Virus record (IMG/VR): IMGVR_UViG_3300005933_000038
Coordinates: 1 to 32,754 of that record
Direction: 5' to 3' (one strand)
DNA from: a virus
Length of the DNA stretch: 32,754 nt
Notes under the pieces: generated by a model
What the model was told of the DNA's origin: nothing
The model's input: the letters and a program-made list of their open reading frames with translations, nothing else
The model's database searches: none
Translations under genes and position numbers: made by a program
Part shown: positions 25,469 to 32,753 of the stretch, in pieces
Layout of the letters: each line of letters opens with the position of its first letter
Numbering within the stretch: position 1 is the stretch's first letter

Positions 25469-28081
25469 GTGGTTGAAAACAGGCTCCCGGGCGGAGCAGC
25501 GTATTACGCCGGGCTGGGGTGGAAGATACTCCCCTGCCATGGCATTGTCGATGGTAGGTGCACGTGTACTCGAGCTCACGGTGAACCAAAAGAGGTCGGC
25601 AAGCATCCTGTTCTAAACCAGTGGAACTCCGCCTCTACGTCGGACATAGACACTGTCACTAAATGGTGGGGCGCCAACCCCAACTACAACGTCGGGGTCC
25701 ACTGCTCCAAATCTGGATTTTTTGTTATAGACATCGACCCCCGCTCAGGGGGTCCAGACTCTTTTATAGAGTTCCAAAAGCTTCTCCCTGGGGGGTTGCC
25801 ACCGACAGTGGAGGCAATAACGGGGACGTACACAGGCGCTGGCGGTGTGGGGCAACGTGGTCGCCACATCTTCTATCGTTGCTCTCCCGAAGAGGGGCTA
25901 ATTGGTAACCTGAACAATCTTGGCCTTGAGGGTGTCGATATCAAGCACAACGGATACGTGCTCATAAACCCAAGTAATCACTTCTCCGGAGTCCAGTACG
26001 GGTGGGCCCCAGGGCACGCTCCATACGAAATGGATATGGCCGAGGCACCCGAAGAACTCCTAGATATCTTGCGGAAGAGGGCCAAAAGAAACTCACGAAG
26101 CCTCACTAGCGGCAACTGGGACAACCTCGAGTGGGAAAAATTTGACATCAGTAAAATGATGAAGGACGGCATATCAGAGGGGTCCAGAGCTACTGATATC
26201 TACAAACTAGCTTGCTCACTCGCCAACAAGTACGGAACGGACGACGACGCACGTCGAATGATTGAGTCAGACGTACTCAGATTCAATGCATTCAAAGTGA
26301 GCCCACCGCTTGAGACGGAAGAACTTCTGCACCACCTCCACAACGGTATCGACTTTGTGGCGGACAACCCCACCAAATCAAATGTTCCTGATAACGTCGC
26401 TAAGTGGGAAAAAGCCCAGGCGGAAAAGATTATTGCGAAAAGAGAGCCATCTAGTGAACTTGTCGTACACCGGGCTGTGTACCCCGAGATTAGTTCCGAA
26501 ATAACTGTGGGCGAACTTGACGATTTTGTCGATTCGGGGGCATCATGGGGAATCGGAATGGCTGTTCGCCAGTCAATCGAGAACGGAAACTCTATATCTG
26601 AGGCTACAAGCCTCACAAACATTAATGTCCCGCAGGACACCGACGCTCTTGATGAGCGGGACGGTGCAGTGGAGGGTGGCCGGTCACTCTCAGATATTGG
26701 GAACGGCCGTAGACTTGTCGATAGCTTTGGTGCCGGGGCCCGGTACACCACCGGGCTTGGGTGGTTTGTCTGGAAAAACGGGTACTGGAAGCCAGACCGT
26801 GAAGATTTAGAAATATCCGAATTGGCAAAGAGAATTGCTCCGATTGTCAGCTCCGAGGGGGTGGGTCTTGCGGAAAGTGAAAAAGCAAAGGTGCTGAACT
26901 GGGCAATCCTCAGCCGGGGAAGCTCCCGAATACGAAACGCCATAGACAGTGCAAAGAGTGACCCCCGGGTTGCCGTAGAAGTGAACGATTGGGACAAAGA
27001 CCCCAACCTCTTAGGTGTTCTCAATGGGGTAATTGATCTAAAAACTGGGAACCTCATCAAAGGGCGCCCGGACCTGCACATTACTCGGAGAGCCCCCGTG
27101 ACATACACCCAGGGGCACCGAAATGTGCGCTGGGAGAAGTTCCTTGATGAAGCCACCCACGGGGACAAAGAGTACCAAGAATGGCTACAAAAGGCCGCGG
27201 GGTACTCCCTAAGTGGGTCGAACATGTACGACATTATGTTCCTGGTCTACGGACCCTCCGGGACTGGTAAGAACACTTTTGTTGAGGCCCTGGTGAAGTG
27301 TCTGGGTACTAATGAGTACGCATGGCCCTTGGACTCCTCAATTCTTGCCCAGGGCGACGGACAATCGAACAGCACTGACCTCTACCACTGGGCACAGCTC
27401 CGTGGGCGTCGAATGGTGTGGGTTGATGAGCTTCCAGAGTCCGAGCGTATCAAAGAGAACGCGGTGAAGAAGCTAACAGGCTCCTCAGAAATCTCAGCCC
27501 GTTCCCCTGGGGAGCAACCCTTTACGTTCCAGTCACAGGCAAAGCTGTGGATTTCTACGAACAACCGTCCCATCATCACAGACGACGCTATGTGGCGTCG
27601 GATTAGGCCCATACCTTTTGACTTCAGGCCCCTCGAGCTAGACCCCGGGCTCAAAGAGTTTATCTTTGACCCCGAGGGTGGCCTACCCGCCGTTCTTTCG
27701 TGGGCAGTAGAGGGCGCAATAAAGCTATTCAACTCCCCCGAGAAGGATGCACTGGGGTGGTGCAAGCGGGTGAAAGAGGCCGCTGAAATTTATAGGCAGA
27801 ACGAAGACCGCATTGGGCTGTTCTTGAGCGAGGAAGCCGAGCAGGTTGCGGGCGAAGAAGTCCACGTCAAAACCCTTTTCAGCCGGTACCGTAACTGGAC
27901 AATGGATAGAGGTGAGCGCCCCATGGGGACACTCACGTTCCAGAGAAAACTCGGTGACCGAGGATTGACTATCAATGGCTCGGGTGCCCGGGCAATTATT
28001 CCTGGCTACCGAATGGTCCCCCGCGTGAACGAGGGCGCCGGGTTTGACTTTGCTTCTATGGCGGACAGAGCTGGGTTCTAG
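25469..28081 (+). CDS. Bifunctional primase-polymerase / SF3 (D5-like) helicase
   Basis: The 870-residue product has an N-terminal archaeo-eukaryotic-type Prim-Pol domain (about 10-205): a cysteine/GKHP knuckle (Cys23, Cys31, Cys33, GKHP 44-47), the catalytic pair Asp88-x-Asp90 in VIDIDP, His133 in GRHIFY, and GVDIKHNGYV (155-164). A D5_N-type linker region (about 430-560) leads to an SF3 ATPase: Walker A GPSGTGKNT (595-603, Lys601), Walker B MVWVDE (649-654) and a sensor WISTNNRP (694-701). The protein would unwind the phage origin and lay down primers. The start is GTG 25469 with AGGAG upstream. It is the only large plus-strand gene here, and its stop overlaps that of the terminase. Functional assignment is firm. 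Whether the Prim-Pol part also extends primers as a polymerase is unknown. Confidence 0.95.
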   Translation: MVENRLPGGAAYYAGLGWKILPCHGIVDGRCTCTRAHGEPKEVGKHPVLNQWNSASTSDIDTVTKWWGANPNYNVGVHCSKSGFFVIDIDPRSGGPDSFIEFQKLLPGGLPPTVEAITGTYTGAGGVGQRGRHIFYRCSPEEGLIGNLNNLGLEGVDIKHNGYVLINPSNHFSGVQYGWAPGHAPYEMDMAEAPEELLDILRKRAKRNSRSLTSGNWDNLEWEKFDISKMMKDGISEGSRATDIYKLACSLANKYGTDDDARRMIESDVLRFNAFKVSPPLETEELLHHLHNGIDFVADNPTKSNVPDNVAKWEKAQAEKIIAKREPSSELVVHRAVYPEISSEITVGELDDFVDSGASWGIGMAVRQSIENGNSISEATSLTNINVPQDTDALDERDGAVEGGRSLSDIGNGRRLVDSFGAGARYTTGLGWFVWKNGYWKPDREDLEISELAKRIAPIVSSEGVGLAESEKAKVLNWAILSRGSSRIRNAIDSAKSDPRVAVEVNDWDKDPNLLGVLNGVIDLKTGNLIKGRPDLHITRRAPVTYTQGHRNVRWEKFLDEATHGDKEYQEWLQKAAGYSLSGSNMYDIMFLVYGPSGTGKNTFVEALVKCLGTNEYAWPLDSSILAQGDGQSNSTDLYHWAQLRGRRMVWVDELPESERIKENAVKKLTGSSEISARSPGEQPFTFQSQAKLWISTNNRPIITDDAMWRRIRPIPFDFRPLELDPGLKEFIFDPEGGLPAVLSWAVEGAIKLFNSPEKDALGWCKRVKEAAEIYRQNEDRIGLFLSEEAEQVAGEEVHVKTLFSRYRNWTMDRGERPMGTLTFQRKLGDRGLTINGSGARAIIPGYRMVPRVNEGAGFDFASMADRAGF

Positions 28082-29493
28082 CGTGTAAAGACCCTTGCTC
28101 CGGGTCCCTTTGGCTGTGGAAGTCGTCTTGCTCCGGAAGACTTTGCGACAAGCTTTCCACCCATGAACCCGGGAGGGGGCTTGATGAGCAGGGCTGTCAT
28201 AGCGTGCACCATGGCGTCGACGCGGTCAGGGGACTTCCTAGTCTCACCAGGAATCCACGAGTACATTTGAGACTCGAGCTCGGGGAGATAGTTGACGTGG
28301 TGGATTCGACTCTGTTCGTACGCTAAAACGATAGGTTCTGCACGTAAAGCTTTACCTTGTTTTGAGTGGACCTCTAGGACCTTGATTGAGGGGTCGATAG
28401 AGTTGATAGCGTTCCTCACCAAAGCTCCACCCTGGTTTACTTCAGCCACAACAGGGCACCCCCACTTGCGGGCCATCTCAACAACTTTGTTTGCCCAAAC
28501 CTCGGGGGAGCCGTGGATAGACGCATCTTCCATGACCCAGGCGTGCCTTTTGTACAGGTCACGGTCTGCAGAGGACGCACACACGACAATCCCACATTCG
28601 TCACGAGGGTTCTCGGCAACCGAGGGGTCAACCCCAATGACTCGCAAGGGGGCGTGTGGTGGTAGCAACATCTCTCGGGCTTGGTCAACCAGGTCAATAG
28701 TCCACAGTGCGCCCTCAACATCATCAAGCATTTCCCCGTAAAGCTCCTGGCGAGCCAAAGCGGTCCCCTCGTAAACACCAGTAATTGTGTCTAGATAAGC
28801 TGCGGAAAGATTTCCAGCGTTGTCCAACGTGGAGCCACGAGTAATGATAACTTTGGAACCTTGAATCTTGACTGCTTTGGATTCTTCAATCAGCTTGTAA
28901 AGAATCGGAACTCTTTTGGGAGTTGTCGTAACAACCATTTGCGGGGTCTGTCCGAGACGAGTACCAACTCGAAGGTTGTCAAAAGCTGTCATGCCTGCAG
29001 CATCGGGGTTCTGTCTCCAGGCCGCGATCTCATCACCCCAGGCGTGGGTGAACTGCGGACCACGCAAACCATCAGGTTCGTCTGCAGTGAAGAGACTTGC
29101 AGTGTTACCGTTTGGCCAAGTCAGTCTTCGCTTGGACGGTTCGTAGTGGGGTCTTTCAGAAGGCGGGGAGACATTGATAATCCCGGACTCGCCTTCAACA
29201 ATGACATCTCGAACGTCAGCAGCGGTACGAGCGACAAGCGCAAAGCGTCGTTGCCCCTCGTTAGTTACCTTAGCTTGGTCGCGGACCCACTCGGCAGCAA
29301 GGCGCGTTTTTCCAAACCCTCTCCCGGCAAGAACGAGCCAAATCGCCCAGTCCTTGCCCTCGGGGGCAATTTGCTCTGGGCGAGCCCAAGAGGGCCAATC
29401 CCAGACAAGTTGACTCAAGTCCATGTCGGCAAGTACGGCTTGTTGCTCTTCTGGGGATAAAAGAGCAATGTGCTCCATAAGGCTCTTGCCCAC
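28078..29493 (-). CDS. terL: Terminase large subunit (ATPase and nuclease)
   Basis: The 471-residue product is the DNA-packaging motor. The ATPase has Walker A AGRGFGKT (56-63, Lys62), Walker B ending in Asp154-Glu155 within HAWGDE, and a coupling motif TTTPKR (189-194). The RNase H-like nuclease domain has Asp289 (VIGVDP), Glu351 (VVAEVNQGG) and Asp423/Asp426 (SPDRVDAMVHA). Its length and motif spelling fit the Terminase_6/Terminase_6C group, which includes gene-transfer-agent-type terminases. GTG 29493 is used because TAGGT lies 8 bases upstream and it follows the preceding stop by 8 bases; ATG 29478 is an alternative that would remove five residues. The gene follows a small HTH protein, as TerL usually follows TerS. 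Its stop shares CTAG with the convergent helicase gene, leaving no room for a terminator between them. Confidence 0.97.
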   Translation of the reverse strand: MGKSLMEHIALLSPEEQQAVLADMDLSQLVWDWPSWARPEQIAPEGKDWAIWLVLAGRGFGKTRLAAEWVRDQAKVTNEGQRRFALVARTAADVRDVIVEGESGIINVSPPSERPHYEPSKRRLTWPNGNTASLFTADEPDGLRGPQFTHAWGDEIAAWRQNPDAAGMTAFDNLRVGTRLGQTPQMVVTTTPKRVPILYKLIEESKAVKIQGSKVIITRGSTLDNAGNLSAAYLDTITGVYEGTALARQELYGEMLDDVEGALWTIDLVDQAREMLLPPHAPLRVIGVDPSVAENPRDECGIVVCASSADRDLYKRHAWVMEDASIHGSPEVWANKVVEMARKWGCPVVAEVNQGGALVRNAINSIDPSIKVLEVHSKQGKALRAEPIVLAYEQSRIHHVNYLPELESQMYSWIPGETRKSPDRVDAMVHAMTALLIKPPPGFMGGKLVAKSSGARRLPQPKGPGARVFTR

Positions 29494-29501
29494 GCGGGTA
29501 C

Positions 29502-29972
29502 CTATCTGTTTCGTTGGATGCTTCTCTGTACTCCATAGTACAGGGGAGCGGCAGAGCTGAGTCCTATCTTTCGAGCCAAAACGGAAAGAGCTATTCCTGA
29601 ACGGTACTCTTTAGCAAGTTGATCGTGATACGCATCCGTGCCGACAAATTTGGCCTGAAGAACTCTCTCTGACGCCGCCCCAATTTCCTCGGGGGTCTTG
29701 CGAGTTACCAAAGGCTTGAAAGCGGTGGCGGAAATTCCTCGCATTGCCACTCGGCGCCTGACCCCGGTGTACGCTACACCAAGCTCCTTGGCCAAGAGCG
29801 GAAGACTACCGCCTCTCATCTGGAACTCCGCCAGGAGGTCTGTGTATTCCCTACTTGCGTCGTGTTCGGCGCTGGCTCGTGTTCGGGACCCATAAGCTTT
29901 TTGTGCGAGTGATAGCAAAGGCTGAATTTTCTCTGCGTACTCCGTTACTAGGTCTTGGCTAACAATGTTCAT
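29502..29972 (-). CDS. Two-HTH DNA-binding protein, candidate terminase small subunit
   Basis: The 156-residue protein has two predicted helix-turn-helix stretches: about 55-78 (GSLPLLAKELGVAYTGVRRR) and about 126-150 (LSVLARKIGLSSAAPLYYGV). A charged segment joins them, and a helical N-terminus could oligomerise. It lies directly upstream of the large terminase with an 8-base gap, the usual place for the small terminase, which recognises the packaging start site. AGAAGGA precedes ATG 29972. I recognise the HTH character but not a specific TerS family. An alternative is a transcription regulator cotranscribed with terL. A strong hairpin lies 61-96 bases upstream of the start and could be its target or a transcript element. 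Confidence 0.8.
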   Translation of the reverse strand: MNIVSQDLVTEYAEKIQPLLSLAQKAYGSRTRASAEHDASREYTDLLAEFQMRGGSLPLLAKELGVAYTGVRRRVAMRGISATAFKPLVTRKTPEEIGAASERVLQAKFVGTDAYHDQLAKEYRSGIALSVLARKIGLSSAAPLYYGVQRSIQRNR

Positions 29973-30021
29973 GTGTGTCCTTCTGTCGTTTCTTACGTTA
30001 CTAGTTCCTAGTATATCTTAT

Positions 30022-30348
30022 TTAACTGTGGAAGTCACCCAGGCAATAGGACTTATTGCCTGGGGACTCCGTAAAGCTTTCCGCTGTTGCTTCAGCGGGT
30101 TCCTCATCCTCAGCGGCCGACTGCGTATCGACCTCGGAATCGGACTCGTGAATCACCTCCGACGACGCATTTTCAGTTCAGGAACCGGGGGCTTCAAAGT
30201 CCGTGGCCTCCTCTCATGAGTCGGTAGCGTGTGCAATTGTAGAAAATATATCTCCACTAATGCAAAGTATACCAACAACATAAGCTAATGAAAGTACCTC
30301 GGGATGCAAGGCGGAGGGCAATATTGCCAGTAAAACGCTAGAGTTTAG
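30022..30348 (-). pseudogene. Possible decayed small membrane/acidic ORF after the recombinase
   Basis: The 376-base stretch 29973-30348 has no intact gene of normal size. In the recombinase frame, reading continues after its TAG as three open segments separated by two TGA codons. These are 30217-30348 (44 residues, including a hydrophobic run LSLAYVVGILCI), 30181-30213 (11 residues, acidic), and 30025-30177 (51 residues, rich in Glu, Asp, Ser and Ala), ending at TAA 30022. The shared acidic character across the second TGA suggests one former gene with a membrane segment and an acidic tail. No ATG with a good ribosome-binding site starts it. GTG 30156 could open the last 44 codons as a separate peptide, but GGAGGTGAT at this spot overlaps that start. 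It could equally be chance. Confidence 0.28.
30033..30068. other. Strong inverted repeat (hairpin) upstream of the terminase genes
   Basis: An exact 11-base inverted repeat, CCCAGGCAATA at 30038-30048 and TATTGCCTGGG at 30054-30064, surrounds a 5-base loop. AGTC at 30033-30036 and GACT at 30065-30068 extend it after one bulged A. No T-run follows on either strand, so it is not a standard intrinsic terminator. It overlaps the end of a doubtful small ORF. It may be an operator, an RNA processing site or a packaging-related site; the sequence does not decide. Confidence 0.6.
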
Positions 30349-31014
30349 CTACAGTTGGCTGGCAGAAAGTGCCATAAAAACATGGCGAACAGTGGATGGA
30401 TACCACTCTTTCCCGCCGTTTGTTGTGGGCACTCCGTCGCTGTTGAGGGACTTAGCAATCTCTCCGTATGAAACCCCAGCATGACGTGACGCAAAGATGA
30501 ATGTCTTGTAGCCCTCATCTAGCGCCGACTTAGGCCCAAGATCAACACCCCACACTTTACCTTGAGTTCTCCGGTCCTCGTGGACCTCCTTCTGCCGAGC
30601 AGAAATCATGCCGCGCTCCATCTCTGCCATAGCAGACATGATGGTAACCACAAAGCGCCCGTTAGCAGTAGTGGTGTCGAGCCCCAGGTCGAGCATGACC
30701 AGTCGCCAGCCATACTGATTGGAGCGGTCTATGATGCTCAGGAAGTCCCGGGTGGAGCGAGCCAGTCGGTCTAGCCTTGTCACGTAGAGGGCTTGAGCTT
30801 TCCCGGCGTCTAGGTCCTCTAGGGCCTGCCTAAGAATCGGACGACCCTTGATGCTTTTACCTGAGCGCCCCTCTTCCCGAAGGAGCTCAGCTGTGTACCC
30901 AGAGCCGCTGGCCGAGGCGATGAGCTGGCGCTCTTGGGCGCCGAGGCTCATGCCGTCATCCACTTGCATCTGGGTAGACACTCGTGCGTAGCAATACGCT
31001 ACCCCCGAGCTCAT
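30349..31014 (-). CDS. Short serine recombinase (resolvase/invertase type)
   Basis: The 221-residue product carries the resolvase catalytic domain (about 5-145). The nucleophile is Ser13 in YARVST, Arg80 lies in TRLDRLARS, and the long dimer helix includes EMERGMISAR (131-140). A C-terminal helix-turn-helix portion (SYGEIAKSLNSDGVP..., about 182-215) resembles the start of the Recombinase domain of large serine integrases, but the protein ends there without the zinc ribbon and coiled coil. It is therefore more likely a resolvase or invertase than an integrase. It could resolve genome multimers or switch a DNA segment. Its ATG overlaps the stop of the upstream membrane gene (ATGA, 31011-31014), so translation is probably coupled. 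No attachment or crossover site pair was identified in the window. Confidence 0.93.
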   Translation of the reverse strand: MSSGVAYCYARVSTQMQVDDGMSLGAQERQLIASASGSGYTAELLREEGRSGKSIKGRPILRQALEDLDAGKAQALYVTRLDRLARSTRDFLSIIDRSNQYGWRLVMLDLGLDTTTANGRFVVTIMSAMAEMERGMISARQKEVHEDRRTQGKVWGVDLGPKSALDEGYKTFIFASRHAGVSYGEIAKSLNSDGVPTTNGGKEWYPSTVRHVFMALSASQL

Positions 31015-31250
31015 CCCTTGTTAAAGGAGACGGTAGTAGCCTCCCCGGGGGTAGCTTCAGTCCCTGTAAACAGGTCCTTTGCTTTGTTCTTCTTTTTGAT
31101 AGCGTTTCTGATTGTGACCACGGTGGCTCCTATGATTCCCCAGGTCAGGAGCCCAAAGCCAATTATGATGACAGTAACTAGCGTCCATCCCAGCCCGAAC
31201 ATAAAGATTTCAAAAGCTAACCTAAACGGTGCTGTCCAGTCAATATCCAT
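31011..31250 (-). CDS. Small membrane protein (79 residues), unknown function
   Basis: The protein begins MDIDWTAPFR and contains one long or two short transmembrane segments (about 10-48, including LVTVIIIGFGLLTWGIIGA). A basic stretch IRNAIKKKNKAK and a polar C-terminus follow, suggesting the tail lies in the cytoplasm. AAAGAGGTA precedes ATG 31250, and the stop overlaps the recombinase start. The size and topology fit a holin or a phage membrane modifier, but no lysis enzyme is adjacent. I do not recognise a family. Confidence 0.75.
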   Translation of the reverse strand: MDIDWTAPFRLAFEIFMFGLGWTLVTVIIIGFGLLTWGIIGATVVTIRNAIKKKNKAKDLFTGTEATPGEATTVSFNKG

Positions 31251-31348
31251 TGTTTTACCTCTTTCTGTAGTTGATTAGGACCAGCATAGCATACACACTT
31301 AGAATTAAGACTGTACGACTTTAGTCTGTCCCTATACGGCTATGTTCT

Positions 31349-31354
31349 ATTATA
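31349..31354 (-). promoter_or_regulatory. Candidate -10 box upstream of the membrane protein/recombinase pair
   Basis: Read on the minus strand, the hexamer is TATAAT, a perfect -10 match, about 100 bases before the start at 31250. No good -35 lies 16-18 bases further upstream; TTGTAC is present but 22 bases away. The leader also holds an AGACT/AGTCT inverted repeat around 31309-31325. The promoter is tentative. Confidence 0.3.
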
Positions 31355-31382
31355 GCTAATGTTCACTTGGCAGTTCGTACAA

Positions 31383-31766
31383 CTAATCTGCGTCTGTCGT
31401 ATCCTGTGACACCCGCAAAATATAAGTATCTAGAAGGCTCGCAAGAGAGAATGCAGCTTCACGGTAAACAGCGCTGTCCTCGACTGCACTTGCTGTGTTT
31501 CCTGCGGTGTAGCCCCCTGCGACTTGGAGCTTAATAATTTCAATAACGTTTGAAATCATTTGCTCGTTAGCAAGCCTGGTTATTGCCGCTGCATTGAGCC
31601 TGTCCCCCATTGAGGAGTGAAGAAAGGACTCATCTGGAACTGTAAAAGTCCCTGTCTTTGTCCGAACAATCTTCTCAAATACCTCCATATCGTTGCTGAT
31701 TTCGGCTACTGCCTCTGACGGCTCCTCAAGAAACCGGTAAGCTTTGGACCAGTAAATATTTGTCAT
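31383..31766 (-). CDS. Hypothetical protein (127 residues)
   Basis: The product is a soluble, mostly helical protein that starts MTNIYWSKAYRFLEEPSEAV. It has acidic and alanine-rich stretches, no membrane segment and no cysteine motif. TAGGAGAA precedes ATG 31766, and the ATG overlaps the stop of the upstream frame (ATGA, 31763-31766). I do not recognise a family. The helical central part (AAITRLANEQMISNVIEII) may mediate self-association. It lies in the small-gene cluster upstream of the recombinase. Confidence 0.75.
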   Translation of the reverse strand: MTNIYWSKAYRFLEEPSEAVAEISNDMEVFEKIVRTKTGTFTVPDESFLHSSMGDRLNAAAITRLANEQMISNVIEIIKLQVAGGYTAGNTASAVEDSAVYREAAFSLASLLDTYILRVSQDTTDAD

Positions 31767-32242
31767 TTTAATTTTTCTCCTAACAAGAAATTGTATTGTG
31801 AACGTATAAAGACTCTAGCACAGAAGGGGGAAAAAGGAAACGGCCCCCGCAGGAACGAGGACCGTTTCAACATGTTTCCCAAACCGCGAAATTTAGGAAA
31901 CTTCCCATGAAGGAACTTAACAATAATCAGTGTATCACAGAAGTTTTTTTCCGCTCTAGCTTTCTCGATATCTCTGCAACAGAAGCAAGTTCCCTTGAAT
32001 TCTCTCTTAAAACACATGTCCCCATCGCAGCAGGGCTCGACACAGCAGGCATCTTCACTCACGTACACTTTGCTGTGGAGCTCCATGTAGGCTGTGTTCC
32101 ATCGAACATAAGCCTCTTGGCCGGGGACGAAAGGGAACTTATCGAGCATCTCCCCGAGGACGTCTAGCATCTCGTATTCGTATTCAGAGGTCACTTTTTG
32201 CTCGCTCTCTTTCTTTTCTTTGCTTGCGGATACCCGAATCAT
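31763..32242 (-). CDS. Cysteine-rich hypothetical protein; C-terminal third doubtful
   Basis: The frame encodes 159 residues. The first 100 or so look genuine: an acidic helical N-terminus, then a cysteine-rich region (ACCVEPCCDGDMCFK ... TCFCCRD, about 64-91) that could bind zinc. The remainder has an unconvincing composition and is crossed by a strong intrinsic terminator at 31831-31868. At 31943-31949 the minus strand reads A AAA AAC in slippery phase. A -1 shift, or one extra A in the run of seven, would end the protein at TGA 31935-31937 after about 102 residues. The start is also uncertain: ATG 32242 lies 59 bases inside the upstream gene, and a GTG 48 bases downstream is possible. Unknown function. 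Confidence 0.6.
   Translation of the reverse strand: MIRVSASKEKKESEQKVTSEYEYEMLDVLGEMLDKFPFVPGQEAYVRWNTAYMELHSKVYVSEDACCVEPCCDGDMCFKREFKGTCFCCRDIEKARAEKNFCDTLIIVKFLHGKFPKFRGLGNMLKRSSFLRGPFPFSPFCARVFIRSQYNFLLGEKLK
31831..31868 (-). terminator. Rho-independent terminator, minus strand
   Basis: In the minus-strand transcript, GAAACGGUCCUC pairs with GGGGGCCGUUUC over 12 base pairs, two of them G-U, around an 8-base loop. A short C and then five U follow. The two G-U pairs exist only in the minus-strand RNA, which supports this orientation. It would end transcripts from the small genes to its right before the 127-residue gene, implying a promoter between about 31767 and 31830 or partial readthrough. 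A TACAAT hexamer in that gap is a weak -10 candidate. Confidence 0.75.
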
Positions 32243-32642
32243 AGATAGCTCTGTTTATGCGTTCAGCACGCCAATCCCACCAGCACAAGGTAGCAATGTA
32301 GCCCCTCGAAGATTGGCGACCTGCACGGCCACAACGTTCGCAAGTCCTAGAAGACTTCCTTTCAGCAGCCCCGACTAGTTCCCAACCCTTCTCGGTCATC
32401 TCGCCCGTATAGTAGCGAAGGCCCCCAAACTTTTCCTTTACCTGGATAATGTAATAGGTTGGGTTTTCTTCCACTAGCTTCTTGTGCAGATTGAGAATAA
32501 GTCGGTACCAGCCTACAGGGGGGTAGAACCCGATGAAGTACCCACCGTTCTCGCGCCTACCAAAGTAAGGCTCGAGGACAGCAGTGATGTCCTCCTCAGA
32601 GACGTTGTGGTTTGTCTTTCTGTACGACACTCTAAATGGCAT
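32184..32642 (-). CDS. Conserved phage hypothetical protein with zinc-binding Cys motif
   Basis: The 152-residue protein contains a block QVKEKFGGLRYYTG (about 67-80) followed by a CERCG-type motif (about 100-104) and TLCWWDWR (about 118-125). This combination, a KEKFGGLR block plus a small cysteine knuckle, is a recurring phage protein of unknown function as I remember it. Cys100, Cys103 and Cys119 are the candidate metal ligands. A ribosome-binding site GGGAG lies 8 bases before ATG 32642. Its C-terminus overlaps the start of the next frame by 59 bases, more than is usual here, which is one reason to suspect that the next start lies further downstream. Confidence 0.85.
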   Translation of the reverse strand: MPFRVSYRKTNHNVSEEDITAVLEPYFGRRENGGYFIGFYPPVGWYRLILNLHKKLVEENPTYYIIQVKEKFGGLRYYTGEMTEKGWELVGAAERKSSRTCERCGRAGRQSSRGYIATLCWWDWRAERINRAIYDSGIRKQRKERERAKSDL

Positions 32643-32660
32643 TTTCGCGCTCCCATTCCG

Positions 32661-32753
32661 TTACTTGCGTTGGTTGAGCTTAGCAATAATAAAACCAAAA
32701 AGCAAAATGCCAATCCCAATAGGGTAACCACTACGCCAAAAGCTGTTATCAAA
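32661..32753 (-). CDS. C-terminal fragment of a small membrane protein (partial)
   Basis: A frame enters from the right edge and ends at TAA 32661-32663, giving 30 visible residues with a hydrophobic helix (YPIGIGILLFGFIIAKL) and a basic end (NQRK). It stops 18 bases before the next start, leaving room for that gene's ribosome-binding site. Another frame here is also hydrophobic, but it overlaps the next gene by about 130 bases. The start and function lie outside the window. Confidence 0.5.
   Translation of the reverse strand, partial: FDNSFWRSGYPIGIGILLFGFIIAKLNQRK

Noticed and set aside
26200-27234. 344-residue minus-strand frame inside the Prim-Pol gene
   Set aside because: It is antisense to catalytic motifs of the primase-helicase and has no plausible domain or start signal.
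29965-30219. Plus-strand 84-residue hydrophobic frame over the terS leader
   Set aside because: It starts inside the terS start region on the opposite strand, has no ribosome-binding site, and covers the hairpin.
32513-32752. 79-residue hydrophobic minus-strand frame at the right edge
   Set aside because: It overlaps the start of the 152-residue gene by about 130 bases. The alternative frame ends cleanly 18 bases before that gene.
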